A DNA stretch of 64,000 nucleotides from Ceratopteris richardii (Eukaryota > Streptophyta > Polypodiopsida > Polypodiales > Pteridaceae): contig MU260074.1 in NCBI GenBank assembly GCA_020310875.1, positions 502,501 through 566,500 of the forward strand, read 5' to 3'. Below, one piece after another: positions 1 through 10,850 of this stretch. The notes below the pieces were generated by a model. The model was not told where the DNA came from and did no database searches. It saw only the letters and a program-made list of their open reading frames with translations. Both the position numbers and the translations under genes were made by a program. Every line of letters starts with the position of its first letter. Positions within the stretch are counted from its first letter, which is position 1.

Positions 1-1
1 C

Positions 2-3000
2 TAGCAGTCCCTCATGGGCTTGTTGCATCCAACTAGTATGTTCGTCGTCCTCCACACAACAAGCTAATACGCCCTCAGTATCTTGTTTATACATACTTCC
101 GGCCAATATTTGATACTTTTGTGATTTCACAATTTCTTCTTTGCTTGTTTTCACATTTTTATTTGCAGGTCCGAAGGTTAGGACTGGCACCAACTTATTT
201 GCCCATTTAGGAACAACTTCCAAATTGAACAGATAAGCATCGGGCAATTCATCAGACACTCCTAGCGGTGGCTCTCCTGAAGTGATGCGAGAAAGATGGT
301 CTGCCCTAAGATGGGTTCTACCTTTCCTAACAACAACTTCAAAGTCGTATTCCATTAGTAAGAGGAACCATCTTACTAAGCGGCCTGTATTGCAAGGTTT
401 ATTGACCAAATATAGTAAAGCTTGATGATCAGTGAAAAACTTGAACTTATTGGCCAATAGATAGTGTCTAAACTTCTTCACGGCATATACCATACCTAAG
501 CCTTCTCTCTCCGTTGTGGTATAATTTCGTTCAGCTGCATTTAATTGCCTACTAGCATATGCTATCGGCAAATCTAGGTTTCCTTCACCTGTGGGTTGTG
601 CTAGCACACATCCTATTGCATGATTGGAGGCATCTACATGGACATGAAAGGGTTTGCTCCAATCCGGAGTAGTCAATATTGGTGCTGTGCACAAACGTCT
701 TTTCAGCTCGTTGAAGGAATTCTCGCATTCCTCGTTCCACTCAAAATTTGTTAACAACCCGTAAAGAGGTTTAGCTATGATGGCATACATGTGGATAAAC
801 CTACGGTAATATCCACAATGGCCCATAAAGGCCTGTACCTCTTTAACATTTCTTGGTCTTGGCAACTCTGCTATCGCTCTTACCTTGTCTTCATCTGTTG
901 AAATTCCATTCTTAGAAACAATGTGACCTAAGATTTTACCTTGTCGTACCATGAACACACACTTTTCTGGGTTCAGACAAACTCGATAATCTCTACACTT
1001 GTTGAAGATTTGTCTGAGCTCAGGGATGTGGTAACTTCTCTGTTGGGAATGCGCACATAAATCATCCACATATACTTCTAAGCTCTTTCGTAGGAACTCT
1101 TTGAAGACATGACACATGAGCCTTTGGAATGTTGCAGGTGCATTGGTGAGCCCAAATGGCATCACGCGAAATGCAAAGATTCCCCATTCTGTGGCAAAGG
1201 CCGTTTTGTGTTGATCTTCGGGGGCAATGGCTACTTGGTTGTAACCTGAAAATCCATCAAGGAAGCTATAAACTTCCTTGCCTGCAACACGCTCCAATAG
1301 ATGTTCGGTGATTGGAAGTGGATAACTATCTCTGATCGTAGCGGCATTAACTTTTTTAAGGTTAATGCACACTCGCAATTTCCCATTCTTCTTGGGCACC
1401 ACCACAATGGGGGACACCCATTCAGTGTGCTCAATCTCATAGATGAATCCAGCTTCAATCAACCTGTCAATTTCCTCCTTTATTTTGGCTGCATAATTGT
1501 CATTATACGTGTAGGGCTTTTGTTTGGTGGGCTTGGCATCAGCGGTCATCGGAATAGTATGAGAGCAAATCTTTGGATCTACCCCTTTCAAGTCTCTATA
1601 GTGCCATGCGAACACATCCCTATATTCCCTTAATAGAGCTACAAGCTCTGCTTCTTCTTTTGCACTTAGGTCATCTCCTATGTACGTACATCGTTCTTCG
1701 TTCCCTTCAATGGTCACTACAATTTTTTTGGTCCTTTCTTTATTGTCATATGCTTCTCCTGTAATGGCCTCTCTCTTAGGCATCCGTACCAAAATTTTTC
1801 GGTCTTCCACTTCATATTTCTTGAAATTATCTGGTACTTCAAACAATGATTCTTCCTCTTCTTGTTTCACTGCTTTTCTTTTCTTTTTCTTTTGACCTCC
1901 TTCACTTCCTTCCTTTGAGTTTATCGTTTTAATACTTGTGAGGGGTTCTTCTTCTTTTTGGGTTAGCACTCCTATGTCTTCTAAGTAGTGTTCCTCTGAG
2001 TCAAAGTAAGTATCCATCACAATGGATTCTAGGTCATCGTCATTCTCTTCTTCTTCTATGAACTCACTAGGATCACACTCTTCCAACAGGGGCTGACACA
2101 TGAACACTGAAATATCATAACCCTCCTCATCACAATGAGGTGTCCATTGTTCTTCATTGACTGCTATGTCCATGGTAGCTAAGATTTCTGCCCAACCATG
2201 AGGCTCAAATTCCTCATCTGGAAATATCATCGGTGTATAGGCTGGGTCTTTTATTGGTCTATCTCCTGGGGAAGTTCCTTCTTCTCTCGCTTTTAGGCGC
2301 TTTTCCTCTTCCTCTGCGACCTTGCACATCCACAAGTGAGTATCTTCATGCAGCCAGGATGGATCAGGTGAACTTCCAGAATGCACAGAGATTGAATCTT
2401 CTTTTGCCTTGTGGATAGGATCCCACTGTAGGGGTGGTACATCTCTGAAGGTGTAATCCTTCAGATTGACCTTAGTGGTGACCCCTAAGTGCTGTAAGTA
2501 CAAGGAGTTGGTTCCCCAATCCTGTACTATTTGCAATTGTCGTAGGAAGGGTCTTCCTAGGATCATCTCGTAGACATTATTTTTTTCAAAGTCACATATA
2601 GCAAATGTATGTTCAAACTCTACACCACAAGTGGTTAGAGTTATCCCCTCAAGCAATCCTAGAGGTCTTTCAAAATGACCATCTGCCATTTGAAGCTTCA
2701 TTCTTGTTGGTCTTAATGTGGGTTTGCCCCATTGCTTCCACAGGGAGGTGGTCGCAATAGCAACACCAGCACCCGAATCTACGATTGCTTTGGTTGTGTA
2801 ACCTTGATAGGTGATTGGAAGATAAGTATTACCTTCTTCACCTTCGCTCATATCTCCTATCTTGTCGAGAGGTATCTCTGGAACTTTTTGCTTAGAGCCT
2901 ACTTTTGGCATATTGGATTCAAGTTCTGGAACCTGATCCTTCACATGATTCCATAGCTCCGGTTTTGCCTTGAGCAGCTCCCCTACAGTGAGATGACATT

Positions 3001-6000
3001 GAACCTTAGTGTTCTTCACAACATCAGTGTTTCTTGGAATCACCGAGTCTTCATTTCTTACCAATATTGTGGGAGCTCTGATCTGGAGAGATTCAGATTC
3101 CCATGGGCCTGTGTAATGAGGCAACTCTTGTAAAGAATTAGATTCAAAATCTAATCTTTCATCTTCTTGTTGCTCTACTTGGTCTCCATAGATAGACGGA
3201 ATGTCTTGGGGAAATTGATCATGAAGATCATCAATCTCAGGAATAGGAGGGGAACTACCCTTCTCCTTGGCCCATTTCTCTTCCTGTATTTCCCGCAAGA
3301 ACTCTTGAGAGTACTGTTGAATTGAAGGAGGTATTCCAGCATCCGTAGAATTAGGAACATAAGCTCCCATTGGTGGTGAGCTTCCTCTTCCAATAACTGG
3401 TTGAGCCTGTGGAGGTAAAGAAACTTGTGGTTTGTTTACCAACTGCTCTAATCTTTCTAGTAAGCCTTGGAAATGCAAATCCGGTTTGACAGAGTTTGTC
3501 TGATTGAACTTTTGACTAGTCTCAAGTATAGCTTGAGCTTGTTCTACCATTTTCATGCACATTTTCATCCGTTCAATCTCTAAGTCTGCTCTAGGGTAAC
3601 TCTTGTCTAGGTTTGCAGCTGTTGGCCCTTCTTGAAGACGAGCCTGGTAGGCCTTGAACATCATGTCCAAGCCTTCTGGGGTTGGATTTGCAAGAACAGA
3701 CCCTGGTTGTGGGTTATTTACAATGGGTGGTGGGGTAGAATGAGGCGAAGTGGGTGGAGCTTCAGCATGCGAGGGGCTTTGAGATGCAATGTCTTCTATT
3801 TTTGTTTTGGTATCCCTTAGGCTTTCTTCTAGCTCGGATAACTTTTTGTTCCACTTGCGATTAGCCTTCTCTCTGGTATCCTTCCATGTTCTTGGTTTCC
3901 TCTTACTAGGTTCTCCTGCCTCACTTGACTCCGATTGCTCAAATGGTTTTGCTTGTTGTGCAGCCTGTGCTCTAGTAACTGCCTGTACAGGAGCCACATT
4001 ATTGCTACTTGAACTTGAATCTGCCACTAAGCCTACCACGTTGATGGGTGTGACCTTGGGTGCACTAGAGGGATTCCTGGGACACTCTCTAGGAAGATGT
4101 TCCTTGCCGCATTCAGGACAAAAACCTTGTATTGTGATGTTTTGTCCTAGTCCCAGAGCAGGTTGGTGGGGACATTCACGAATGAAATGATCACCCTGAC
4201 ATCTAAAGCATGGTCCTCTAGGGGCTTGTGGTCTTACTTGTCTCAATTGGGGCCTAAGATTTGGATTCGTATACATGACATTGGAGTATTCTGGCTCCCA
4301 ATTTTGTTCCATAGGTGGTGTCTCATATTGGCACTGAGAAATCTCACTTTGCTCAGGTGACTCTATATAGTAAGCATGTGGACTATCTTCATGGACGTAG
4401 TCTGAACCATGAGCGTGAAAATCATTTTCTGGTATCAATGGGGTTAGTGGCACCAATGCTCTATTAGGGTTCTCCTCTGCCATCGTATATTTAACTGGGA
4501 TCACATTGGCAGGAGCTGGCGGTTGGTTTCCTAGGACTGGTTGTGGCCTATATGGTGCCTGATATTGCTGCTGGTATTGAGGTTGATATTGTTGTGGCCT
4601 ATAATATGGCTGTTGGTACTGATTCTGATACCTAACTTGCTGGTAAGGTTGCTGATAATTTTGTCTAATAGCCTGTCTGTTATAGGGACAATCTTGGACC
4701 GTATGATTTGTGTATTTTCTCTCAATGGTGCAATATAGAGCATTAGGGTTTCCTTGGGGTTGAGTCATCATTGGACAAACATTAGCCATGTGATTTCCTC
4801 CACATGTATAACATCTTTTCACTGAAGTGACCCTTGGCATTTGTCTATTTTGAACTCCTAGCTTTTTGGCCACTTGCTCAGCTATCTCATCTATCTCGGT
4901 GGAGGCTCTAGAGGTATGACTTGTAGAACTATCAGAGTCCTTATAGAGTTTGGATAGTCCTAACTCCTCACCTAAGTTGTCTTCTATGTCAATGCACATC
5001 CGTATACACTCTTCTATGGATCTAGGATCTTTCAGGTATACATACGACCTTAATTTTGTGCTCAATAGGCCATCTAAAAACAGTGCCACCTGTTTGGCTG
5101 ATGTGGGTAATTCTGGTACAGGGCATCTTTCCAAGTACTGTCTAAACCTTCTTCCTGCAAGTCGCACTGTTTCTTGTGGTGTCTGCTTGAAGCTGTGGAT
5201 CAATGATGATGTGTTATGCCTGATACCGCTTTTGGAAAATTCCACAATGAATTCTTCTAGCAGCTGACCTATCTCTCTATAGTTGCGACTGTTTAGAGGT
5301 TGAAACCAAGCTAAGGCAGTACCCTTAAGAGTCAACCCAAATGCCTCGAACTGGGTGAATAAGTCTTCAACCTGTTCAGCTCTTAGCACTTGTTTGAACT
5401 CTGCCACATGATCATAAGGATCTCCAAATCCATCAAAGTAGTTCTTCATTGTCTTAACCACTTGAGAGGGTCTAAGGGTTCTTGAGTGCTCTCGTGGTCT
5501 AGGCAATGGGAAATCATGATCGTCTCTTTGATGTCTATGAACTCTATGTCTTTCCCTTTCAAGTCTCTCCATTCCATATCCTGATCTGTCTCTGCCTACA
5601 GTGTCTGCAAAGCTTACCTCCGGTCTCTCTCTAGTTCTTTCCCTCTGGGTTTCATGAGCCTTGGATGATCCGGCTCCCTGGAGGCCCTGGGAAACGTTAG
5701 ATCTTGGTGGAGGGAAAATTGCTTCACCTTGCCAAGTGTAAGCATGTCTGTCATGATCTGATACTAAGAATAATTTCTGAGATGTGTGATCTAGATAGAC
5801 AGCCTTCCCTGGTGTCTCTGGGTCCTTGAATTCATAGATGGTGACTACTGGGCTGGGTTGATCCGGCCTAAATCTCCAAAAGGCTTCCTCCGTTTCTCTA
5901 TTCACGAATAGTTCTATGCTTTTATTATCTTGAGGAATCCATTCTGGAGTGAGCACTCTGGTTAAGACTGACTTACCTCTAGGGGTCTTGGGTTCTCCTC

Positions 6001-6478
6001 CTAGGTCTCCTTGCTCTAGGTCTCCTATCTCTTTCTCAGGAATGATATTTCCAAACTCATCTGTCCTATCTGGTAAGTTGGTAACCACATACATGGTTCC
6101 TTCCTTATCAATGTAAGCACCCTCTTCAAGCTTGACCACTGGGTGTTCAAGTCCAAAGAGTTGGTCAGGATTTTTGAGTTGAACCACTGATCGTCTTAGA
6201 CCATCCTCATAGATGCGAGCACCTAATTGATTGGTCCTGATATACTCCAATTGGGTCTTATAGGGACCTTCTGGTGTCTGTAAATAGGCAAGGCCTGAGC
6301 TGCGTGTGGGTCTTTCCATGCCAAAAGACATTTCAGAGTCACTGGTTTCTGAACTTCGTGTGTAAGAATAACCACTAAGCTGTTGAGCCCAAGACTTGGC
6401 TGTATGGTTGACACTAGCCTCAGATGACCTAATGCTTTGTCTATCCTTGCCTAAGTGTCTGCCAGATCTCAGGTTCAT
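2..6478 (-). CDS. Ty3 gag-pol polyprotein, open, 3' end outside window
   Basis: Single frame starting MNLRSGRHL and open for 2159 codons to the window edge; I found no in-frame stop. Gag: a retrotransposon capsid segment with WFQPL near residue 390, then three CCHC zinc knuckles (CYTCGGNHMANVC near 550, CFRCQGDHFIREC near 755, CPECGKEHLPREC near 785). Protease: active site IVDSGAGVAI near 1232. Reverse transcriptase: FRVMPFGLTNAPATFQRL and catalytic YVDD (1061-1072, about residue 1803). RNase H: VHVDASN near 1945, ending in ADHLSR near 2058. The frame leaves the window while approaching integrase. Known role of the family: capsid, maturation protease and reverse transcription of the element. 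Open reading suggests recent activity or selection; expression is not shown. The start is the first ATG of the frame and has the usual M-x-LRSG opening seen again in E3. Confidence 0.93.
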   Translation of the reverse strand, partial: MNLRSGRHLGKDRQSIRSSEASVNHTAKSWAQQLSGYSYTRSSETSDSEMSFGMERPTRSSGLAYLQTPEGPYKTQLEYIRTNQLGARIYEDGLRRSVVQLKNPDQLFGLEHPVVKLEEGAYIDKEGTMYVVTNLPDRTDEFGNIIPEKEIGDLEQGDLGGEPKTPRGKSVLTRVLTPEWIPQDNKSIELFVNRETEEAFWRFRPDQPSPVVTIYEFKDPETPGKAVYLDHTSQKLFLVSDHDRHAYTWQGEAIFPPPRSNVSQGLQGAGSSKAHETQRERTRERPEVSFADTVGRDRSGYGMERLERERHRVHRHQRDDHDFPLPRPREHSRTLRPSQVVKTMKNYFDGFGDPYDHVAEFKQVLRAEQVEDLFTQFEAFGLTLKGTALAWFQPLNSRNYREIGQLLEEFIVEFSKSGIRHNTSSLIHSFKQTPQETVRLAGRRFRQYLERCPVPELPTSAKQVALFLDGLLSTKLRSYVYLKDPRSIEECIRMCIDIEDNLGEELGLSKLYKDSDSSTSHTSRASTEIDEIAEQVAKKLGVQNRQMPRVTSVKRCYTCGGNHMANVCPMMTQPQGNPNALYCTIERKYTNHTVQDCPYNRQAIRQNYQQPYQQVRYQNQYQQPYYRPQQYQPQYQQQYQAPYRPQPVLGNQPPAPANVIPVKYTMAEENPNRALVPLTPLIPENDFHAHGSDYVHEDSPHAYYIESPEQSEISQCQYETPPMEQNWEPEYSNVMYTNPNLRPQLRQVRPQAPRGPCFRCQGDHFIRECPHQPALGLGQNITIQGFCPECGKEHLPRECPRNPSSAPKVTPINVVGLVADSSSSSNNVAPVQAVTRAQAAQQAKPFEQSESSEAGEPSKRKPRTWKDTREKANRKWNKKLSELEESLRDTKTKIEDIASQSPSHAEAPPTSPHSTPPPIVNNPQPGSVLANPTPEGLDMMFKAYQARLQEGPTAANLDKSYPRADLEIERMKMCMKMVEQAQAILETSQKFNQTNSVKPDLHFQGLLERLEQLVNKPQVSLPPQAQPVIGRGSSPPMGAYVPNSTDAGIPPSIQQYSQEFLREIQEEKWAKEKGSSPPIPEIDDLHDQFPQDIPSIYGDQVEQQEDERLDFESNSLQELPHYTGPWESESLQIRAPTILVRNEDSVIPRNTDVVKNTKVQCHLTVGELLKAKPELWNHVKDQVPELESNMPKVGSKQKVPEIPLDKIGDMSEGEEGNTYLPITYQGYTTKAIVDSGAGVAIATTSLWKQWGKPTLRPTRMKLQMADGHFERPLGLLEGITLTTCGVEFEHTFAICDFEKNNVYEMILGRPFLRQLQIVQDWGTNSLYLQHLGVTTKVNLKDYTFRDVPPLQWDPIHKAKEDSISVHSGSSPDPSWLHEDTHLWMCKVAEEEEKRLKAREEGTSPGDRPIKDPAYTPMIFPDEEFEPHGWAEILATMDIAVNEEQWTPHCDEEGYDISVFMCQPLLEECDPSEFIEEEENDDDLESIVMDTYFDSEEHYLEDIGVLTQKEEEPLTSIKTINSKEGSEGGQKKKKRKAVKQEEEESLFEVPDNFKKYEVEDRKILVRMPKREAITGEAYDNKERTKKIVVTIEGNEERCTYIGDDLSAKEEAELVALLREYRDVFAWHYRDLKGVDPKICSHTIPMTADAKPTKQKPYTYNDNYAAKIKEEIDRLIEAGFIYEIEHTEWVSPIVVVPKKNGKLRVCINLKKVNAATIRDSYPLPITEHLLERVAGKEVYSFLDGFSGYNQVAIAPEDQHKTAFATEWGIFAFRVMPFGLTNAPATFQRLMCHVFKEFLRKSLEVYVDDLCAHSQQRSYHIPELRQIFNKCRDYRVCLNPEKCVFMVRQGKILGHIVSKNGISTDEDKVRAIAELPRPRNVKEVQAFMGHCGYYRRFIHMYAIIAKPLYGLLTNFEWNEECENSFNELKRRLCTAPILTTPDWSKPFHVHVDASNHAIGCVLAQPTGEGNLDLPIAYASRQLNAAERNYTTTEREGLGMVYAVKKFRHYLLANKFKFFTDHQALLYLVNKPCNTGRLVRWFLLLMEYDFEVVVRKGRTHLRADHLSRITSGEPPLGVSDELPDAYLFNLEVVPKWANKLVPVLTFGPANKNVKTSKEEIVKSQKYQILAGSMYKQDTEGVLACCVEDDEHTSWMQQAHEGLL

Positions 6479-8072
6479 AAGCCTTGGCTTCTAGTCCCAA
6501 AGTTCTCTTATATTGCTCAAAATCCTTTGGAACACCTTGATTTTCTAGTTTCCCTGAGGGTCAACTTCAAAATACCCTATCTAATAATCCTGGTATTAAT
6601 ATTAACATAACCAGTCGATGTTTTTGTTGTACTCCTCACGAGCTTTCCAACAAACCCAAGATCACTCCGAACGGATTTCGTATGAGAAAGTTATGCCAGT
6701 TCAGGGTTTTGGGGGTTAAAACAGGGAAACAGGGTCTCTCAGAAGATGCTTCAAATCAAGCGATATATGACATTTATAGGACACGATACTTGTTACTTGA
6801 GGAACTCGATACACGATACTTGATCTTTGAACAGACGATATACGATATTTCAAGGAAAACGATACTTGATACCTCCCCTAAACGATACACGACCTCCAAG
6901 CCAAACGATACACGATCTCCCACAAAACGACCGCTGGGCAAAACGATCTTTGACAAAACGATACTCGATACTTGGCTCAAAACGATACTCGATCGCTGGC
7001 AAGTATCGCGATCTCTGAGACGCGATACACGATACTTGGACCAAAACGATACACGATACTTCCCCAAACGATCTTTGGACCAGACGATCTCTGATTCTGA
7101 AACGATACTCGATACTTGGCTCAAAACGATACACGATCTCTCACGAAACGATCGCTAAACCAAACGATATCTGAGGAACGATCGCTGACTAGACGATCTT
7201 TGACAAAACGATCGCTGGCTGAGTATCGCTGACAAATCGATCGCTGACTCGAAACGATACACGATACTTGTCAGGTATCGCGATCGTTGAATCAAACGAT
7301 AGACGATCTTTGATAAACGATCGCTGGAGAACGATCGCTGGCAAACGATCTTTGACCGAAACGATCAACGATCTCTGGGAAATATCGCGATACTCAACCA
7401 CAGGAGCAAAACGATACTTGTGAAGTATCGCGATACTCGACCGCGGGAGCAAAACGATACTTAACCCTTTGCCAAGATTTTTACAAGATTTTTTAAGTTT
7501 AATCACACACAGAGGTTTTACAAGGTCTCCTACCCTCTCCACGATCTTTGTATCACTCAAGACACACTTCCCAATCCCTGACAGTGCCAAACGATACTTC
7601 GCACAGATCGTTTCACTCTAGCAATTGATTTACTGAGAATTTTGATCAAAAAAGGGGGGTTTGCTCACCTTGATAACTCCTATAATCTCTTTGTCACTTC
7701 CCCTTGTACTGTTCAACCCCAGCTTGCCTTGCAACTCACTCACGATCGCTGGCGCAGGTCTCACGATACTCGATAGTCTCCCTCACGATACTTGGCGCAG
7801 GTTTTGCTAATTCAGTTATTTTAGTATTGATTCTTCAGCGCCTCTGTTCTGTACCCTCTCTAAGCTTCTTGCTCACAACCACAAGTAAAAACAAAGTGAA
7901 TGTACTCTAAAAAATGGAGAAAACTGAGAAAATGAAGGTGGGTGGAGATGGTGATGATGGTGAAGATGAAGAAGAAGGAAAATTCAAAAACTGAACTGAA
8001 AATGATGATTTTTTTACCTTCCAACGTCGCTACTCTACGTCTTACCGTCACACGCTCGTCCTCCAAGCTCTC
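6479..8072 (-). repeat. E1 leader with dense CGATAC/GTATCG words
   Basis: Non-coding leader between primer site and gag. From about 6770 to 7830 it is built of scrambled short units such as ACGATACACGATACTT, AACGATCGCTGG and AAGTATCGCGATACTC. Many words are self-complementary (GTATCGCGATAC), so short hairpins are expected throughout. Open frames in this stretch (for example 6682-7158 plus) are products of the repeated words, not genes. The part 7840-8070 is ordinary sequence in which I see nothing else. Confidence 0.75.
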
Positions 8073-8090
8073 TCCCCGGCAACGACGCCA
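8073..8090 (-). other. Primer-binding site of E1, tRNA-Asp type
   Basis: The minus strand reads TGGCGTCGTTGCCGGGGA, one base off the TGGCGCCGTTGCCGGGGA complement expected for the 3' end of plant tRNA-Asp. It lies a few bases inside the LTR edge, as required for minus-strand DNA priming. Confidence 0.85.
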
Positions 8091-8097
8091 AATTTGG

Positions 8098-8723
8098 TGT
8101 CACTCTAGCACAATGGTGAGTACCAACGTGAGGAGATACACCTCATAAATGTCAATCCGTGGAGACGTGAGGACCGGTATGAAGACCGCGAGCAAGTGAT
8201 GGCACAAGTGCGTGAGTGAAAGCACACAAGCATGCACACACATACACACACACGCGCACAAGGTAAGAGCAAAGAGTGGAACAATGGAAAGCTTCGATTA
8301 CCAAAGAGCTCTCTTACAAAACTGAAATCTACAACAAGCTAACCTCAAAAATGAGCTCTCCAGTCCTTTTTATAGTTTTTGAGTGGTTTTGGCCCTGTCC
8401 AGACCTAGTGTCCGGCCTAGTTAAAAAATAGGTTCCAGGGCTTATTTGGGGGCTCAAACGGAGTCTAAAAATCATGAAAATTGGTAGGATGGTAGATCTA
8501 ATACTCCTCAAGCTCGAGGACTCCTCGGCTTGGACAAAATGGAGTTACAAAAATGGAAAATGGTATTTACAATGGTTTTTAGTGATAAAAATCACTATTT
8601 TTGTAGGGATTTCTTCTGAAAATTTGACATGTGCTTCTTGGAGCTCCCTACTTGCTCCTTCTTCCTGTGTGTCCACTTCCTTGATGCGCTTCCATGCTTT
8701 GTCCTTGACCTTAAGCTTCAACA
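8098..8723 (-). repeat. 5' LTR of E1
   Basis: On the minus strand the segment begins TGTTGAAGC (8723) and ends AGTGACA (8098); a TGG at 8095-8097 makes the inner border uncertain by about 3 bp. The second LTR is outside the window, so the borders rest on the TG/CA ends, the adjacent primer site and the abrupt start of copia sequence at 8724. It contains a minus-strand TATA box. Confidence 0.65.
8367..8374 (-). promoter_or_regulatory. TATA box in E1 LTR
   Basis: Minus strand CTATAAAAAGG in the middle of the LTR, positioned as a U3/R promoter about 280 bp before the inner LTR edge. Confidence 0.5.
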
Positions 8724-8815
8724 CCAAGCATGAAGCAAAAACCACTGGTGGACACACAAGTGTCATAGCAACCAACCCAATCACTATTAGAAAAAGCATG
8801 CAAACCTGGTGGTTA
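8724..8815 (-). pseudogene. Ty1/copia RNase H fragment, inverted
   Basis: This short piece matches the minus-strand copia element at about 53115-53207 almost base for base (CCAAGCATGAAGCAAAAACC, then the TGTCATAGCAACCA segment). It encodes part of copia RT/RNase H read on the minus strand. E1 inserted at its left edge. To the right it abuts copia sequence in the opposite orientation, so it marks an inversion breakpoint near 8815. Confidence 0.75.
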
Positions 8816-9390
8816 TATGTTTTTCATCCCCGTGGCTTTGTGTAGAAAGGGTATGAGAACTAGGTGTGTAGGTTAAAGAAGGCATTATATGGTTTAAAGC
8901 AAGCACCACGTGCTTGGTATGAAAAGATACATCCCTATCTGATTGCACATGGTTTTGAGAATAGTCCAACTGAAAGCACCTTGTATGCTAAGCATGCTAA
9001 TGATGTGTTTTTTATCATTGTTGTCTATGTTGATGAAATGTTGCTCACTCGTCCTATTGAGAAGCATATTGCTGATTTTAAGGTTGATTTTCATGCCTCA
9101 TTTGAGATGTTTGATTTGGGGCATTTGCATCATTATTTGGGCATTCATTTTATGCAAGTTGATGGTGGAATGGCTTTGTGTCAAACAAAATATATTGACA
9201 AATTATTCCAGCATTTTGGCCTTGAGGATTGTAACCCTATTGTCAATCCTATGGAAATAGGTTTACGATTGAGTCTTCATGATGTTGGAGATGCATTTGA
9301 TGTTGTTCTCTATTAGTAGGCTGTTGGATCCTAGATTTACTTATGCATTACTCGGGTAGATATTCTATTTGTTGTCTCATAGATCAGCAG
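8816..9390 (+). pseudogene. Ty1/copia reverse transcriptase fragment
   Basis: Translates with broken frame to a copia RT core: CRLKKALYGLKQAPRAWYEK, then VVYVDEMLL (the usual YVDD has become YVDE), a DLGHLHHYLGI segment and CQTKYIDKL. It is closely related to the copia element at 52417-57577 but plus-strand. Stops occur before CRLKK and after VVLY (about 9314-9319). No LTR, gag, protease or integrase is attached. It ends where LINE sequence begins near 9390. Confidence 0.85.
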
Positions 9391-10850
9391 GGGCTCACTA
9401 ATGATTTCTTTAAGTCCTTCAAGTTGGTGATTGCCACCCCTCTTCGTTTGGTCTGGTAAGAGGCACTCAAGTTTGGTGCACTTTCAACATGTCTCAACAA
9501 TGGAATCATCAAGTTAATCCACAAAAAAGGGGAAAAGAATATAATCGAGAACCGGCATCCAATTACAATGCTTCAAACAAGATATAAGATCATTGCTAAA
9601 GTCATAGCCAACAGAGTTTCCTGCCATTTTAGAGCATGGTTAAGTGAGGATAAAAAATGATTCATCAAAGGTAGGTCAATATTGGAAGCCATTATAGATA
9701 TTTGGGAAGGTCTCGTCCTTGTAGATGAGTCAAGAAAAGATGTGGTTTTCCTCAAAATCCACTTTGAAAAACTTACGACAGGCTGAAATGGGACTATATT
9801 TTGAAGTCTCTTAAAGATCTTGGATGCAGTCAAAAATTCACTAAGATGATATCGACCCTTCTGGGAAACACATTGACACAAATTAATGTTGATGGCCAAC
9901 TTTCGAAGGTGATCAAGCTAAAAATATCGATGGGACAAGGGTGCCCATTGGCTCCCCTTCGTTTTTCCATTGCCACAAAAGACCTTATCTACCTAGTGGA
10001 ACAATAGGTGGAAGCATGTAATATCAAAGGCCTCCGGTTGCCCTGTGACCATATCCAGATCACCATGAAACTCTTTGCCAATGATATGGATACGTTTGTT
10101 CACAAGGACAGTACCAACCTATAGACATTTTGGAAGTGCCTAAATACATTCTCCAAAGCCTTTGGATCCAAAATCAAGCACTCAAAGACCCCTTTCAGAG
10201 CTATTTTTAGGATCAAACCTAACTTTCTCTTTGTACATGACTCTCAAAATATTCTTCCATGCCAGATTTTTTAGCTTCTTAGGATTCCCTTGGGCTTTGG
10301 TATCTCACTAGAGTAGTGGTGGAATTAGGTCCTGGCCAGACTTGAAAGCAAGCTAAACTATTGGAGAGGTGTGCAAATCAATCTCGTTGGCCACACACTA
10401 GTTATCAACACATTCCTCATTTCATCCACCATTTACTTCCTCTCTTGTTGGAGACCGAGAGACCAAGGGCTATCCAAATTGGAAAGTATTTGTAGAAACT
10501 TCCTTTCGACACGGCACCACAACAAGAGGGGAGTGCCTAAAATCAAGTGGTCCATCTGCACTAGCCAAAGGGATAGTGGGGGCCTTGGCATTTTGGAAAT
10601 TGGGTGCATGGCTAACAAAATCACAGCAAAATGGATGATTAAGGCATGGTGGAACAGGAAGGCCTCCTGGGCCAAGATGATCTTTAGAAAAAGAAAACAT
10701 TGATTATCAGGTCAACCTCAACAAGAAGTGGTGCCTATCATGGACGCGACTACGGTGGGATATGAAGTTGATGGCTATCTAGCACCCTCTCATAGAAATC
10801 AAAAAGTCTTTCCTCTTATGGCAAATTCTTCATCGGGGAATCTATTGAGC
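9391..10850 (+). pseudogene. LINE (L1-type) reverse transcriptase remnant
   Basis: Plus-strand pieces in more than one frame resemble plant L1 RT: LIHKKGEKNIIENRHPITML and YKIIAKVIANR near 9510-9615; MGQGCPLAPLRFSIAT at about 9930-9975; KLFANDMDTFVH near 10068, where the usual FADD has become FAND; then the C-terminal part from LNYWRGVQINLVGHTLVI through GGLGILEIGCMANK near 10350-10615. Several stops break it. The 5' part (ORF1, endonuclease) is absent, the usual 5' truncation of LINEs. I see no clear poly(A) tail. It is inactive. Confidence 0.85.

Larger units (their letters stand above)
1..8723 (-). mobile_element. Ty3-type LTR retrotransposon E1, left part outside window
   Basis: Reading on the minus strand, the order is 5' LTR (about 8098-8723), tRNA-Asp-like primer site (8073-8090), a leader of about 1.6 kb, then gag-pol from 6478 to the window edge. 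The 3' part (integrase, tail, 3' LTR) lies outside the window. The insertion sits in an older copia fragment, which resumes at 8724. The uninterrupted frame makes this the youngest-looking Ty3 copy here. Placement in the non-chromoviral (Athila/Tat-like) group is inferred from the primer type and the absence of a visible chromodomain in related copies. Confidence 0.85.

Noticed and set aside
6682..7158. 158-codon open frame in the E1 leader, with long antisense frames beside it
   Set aside because: Composed of the CGATAC words in several frames; no domain, no codon bias. It is a by-product of the repeat.
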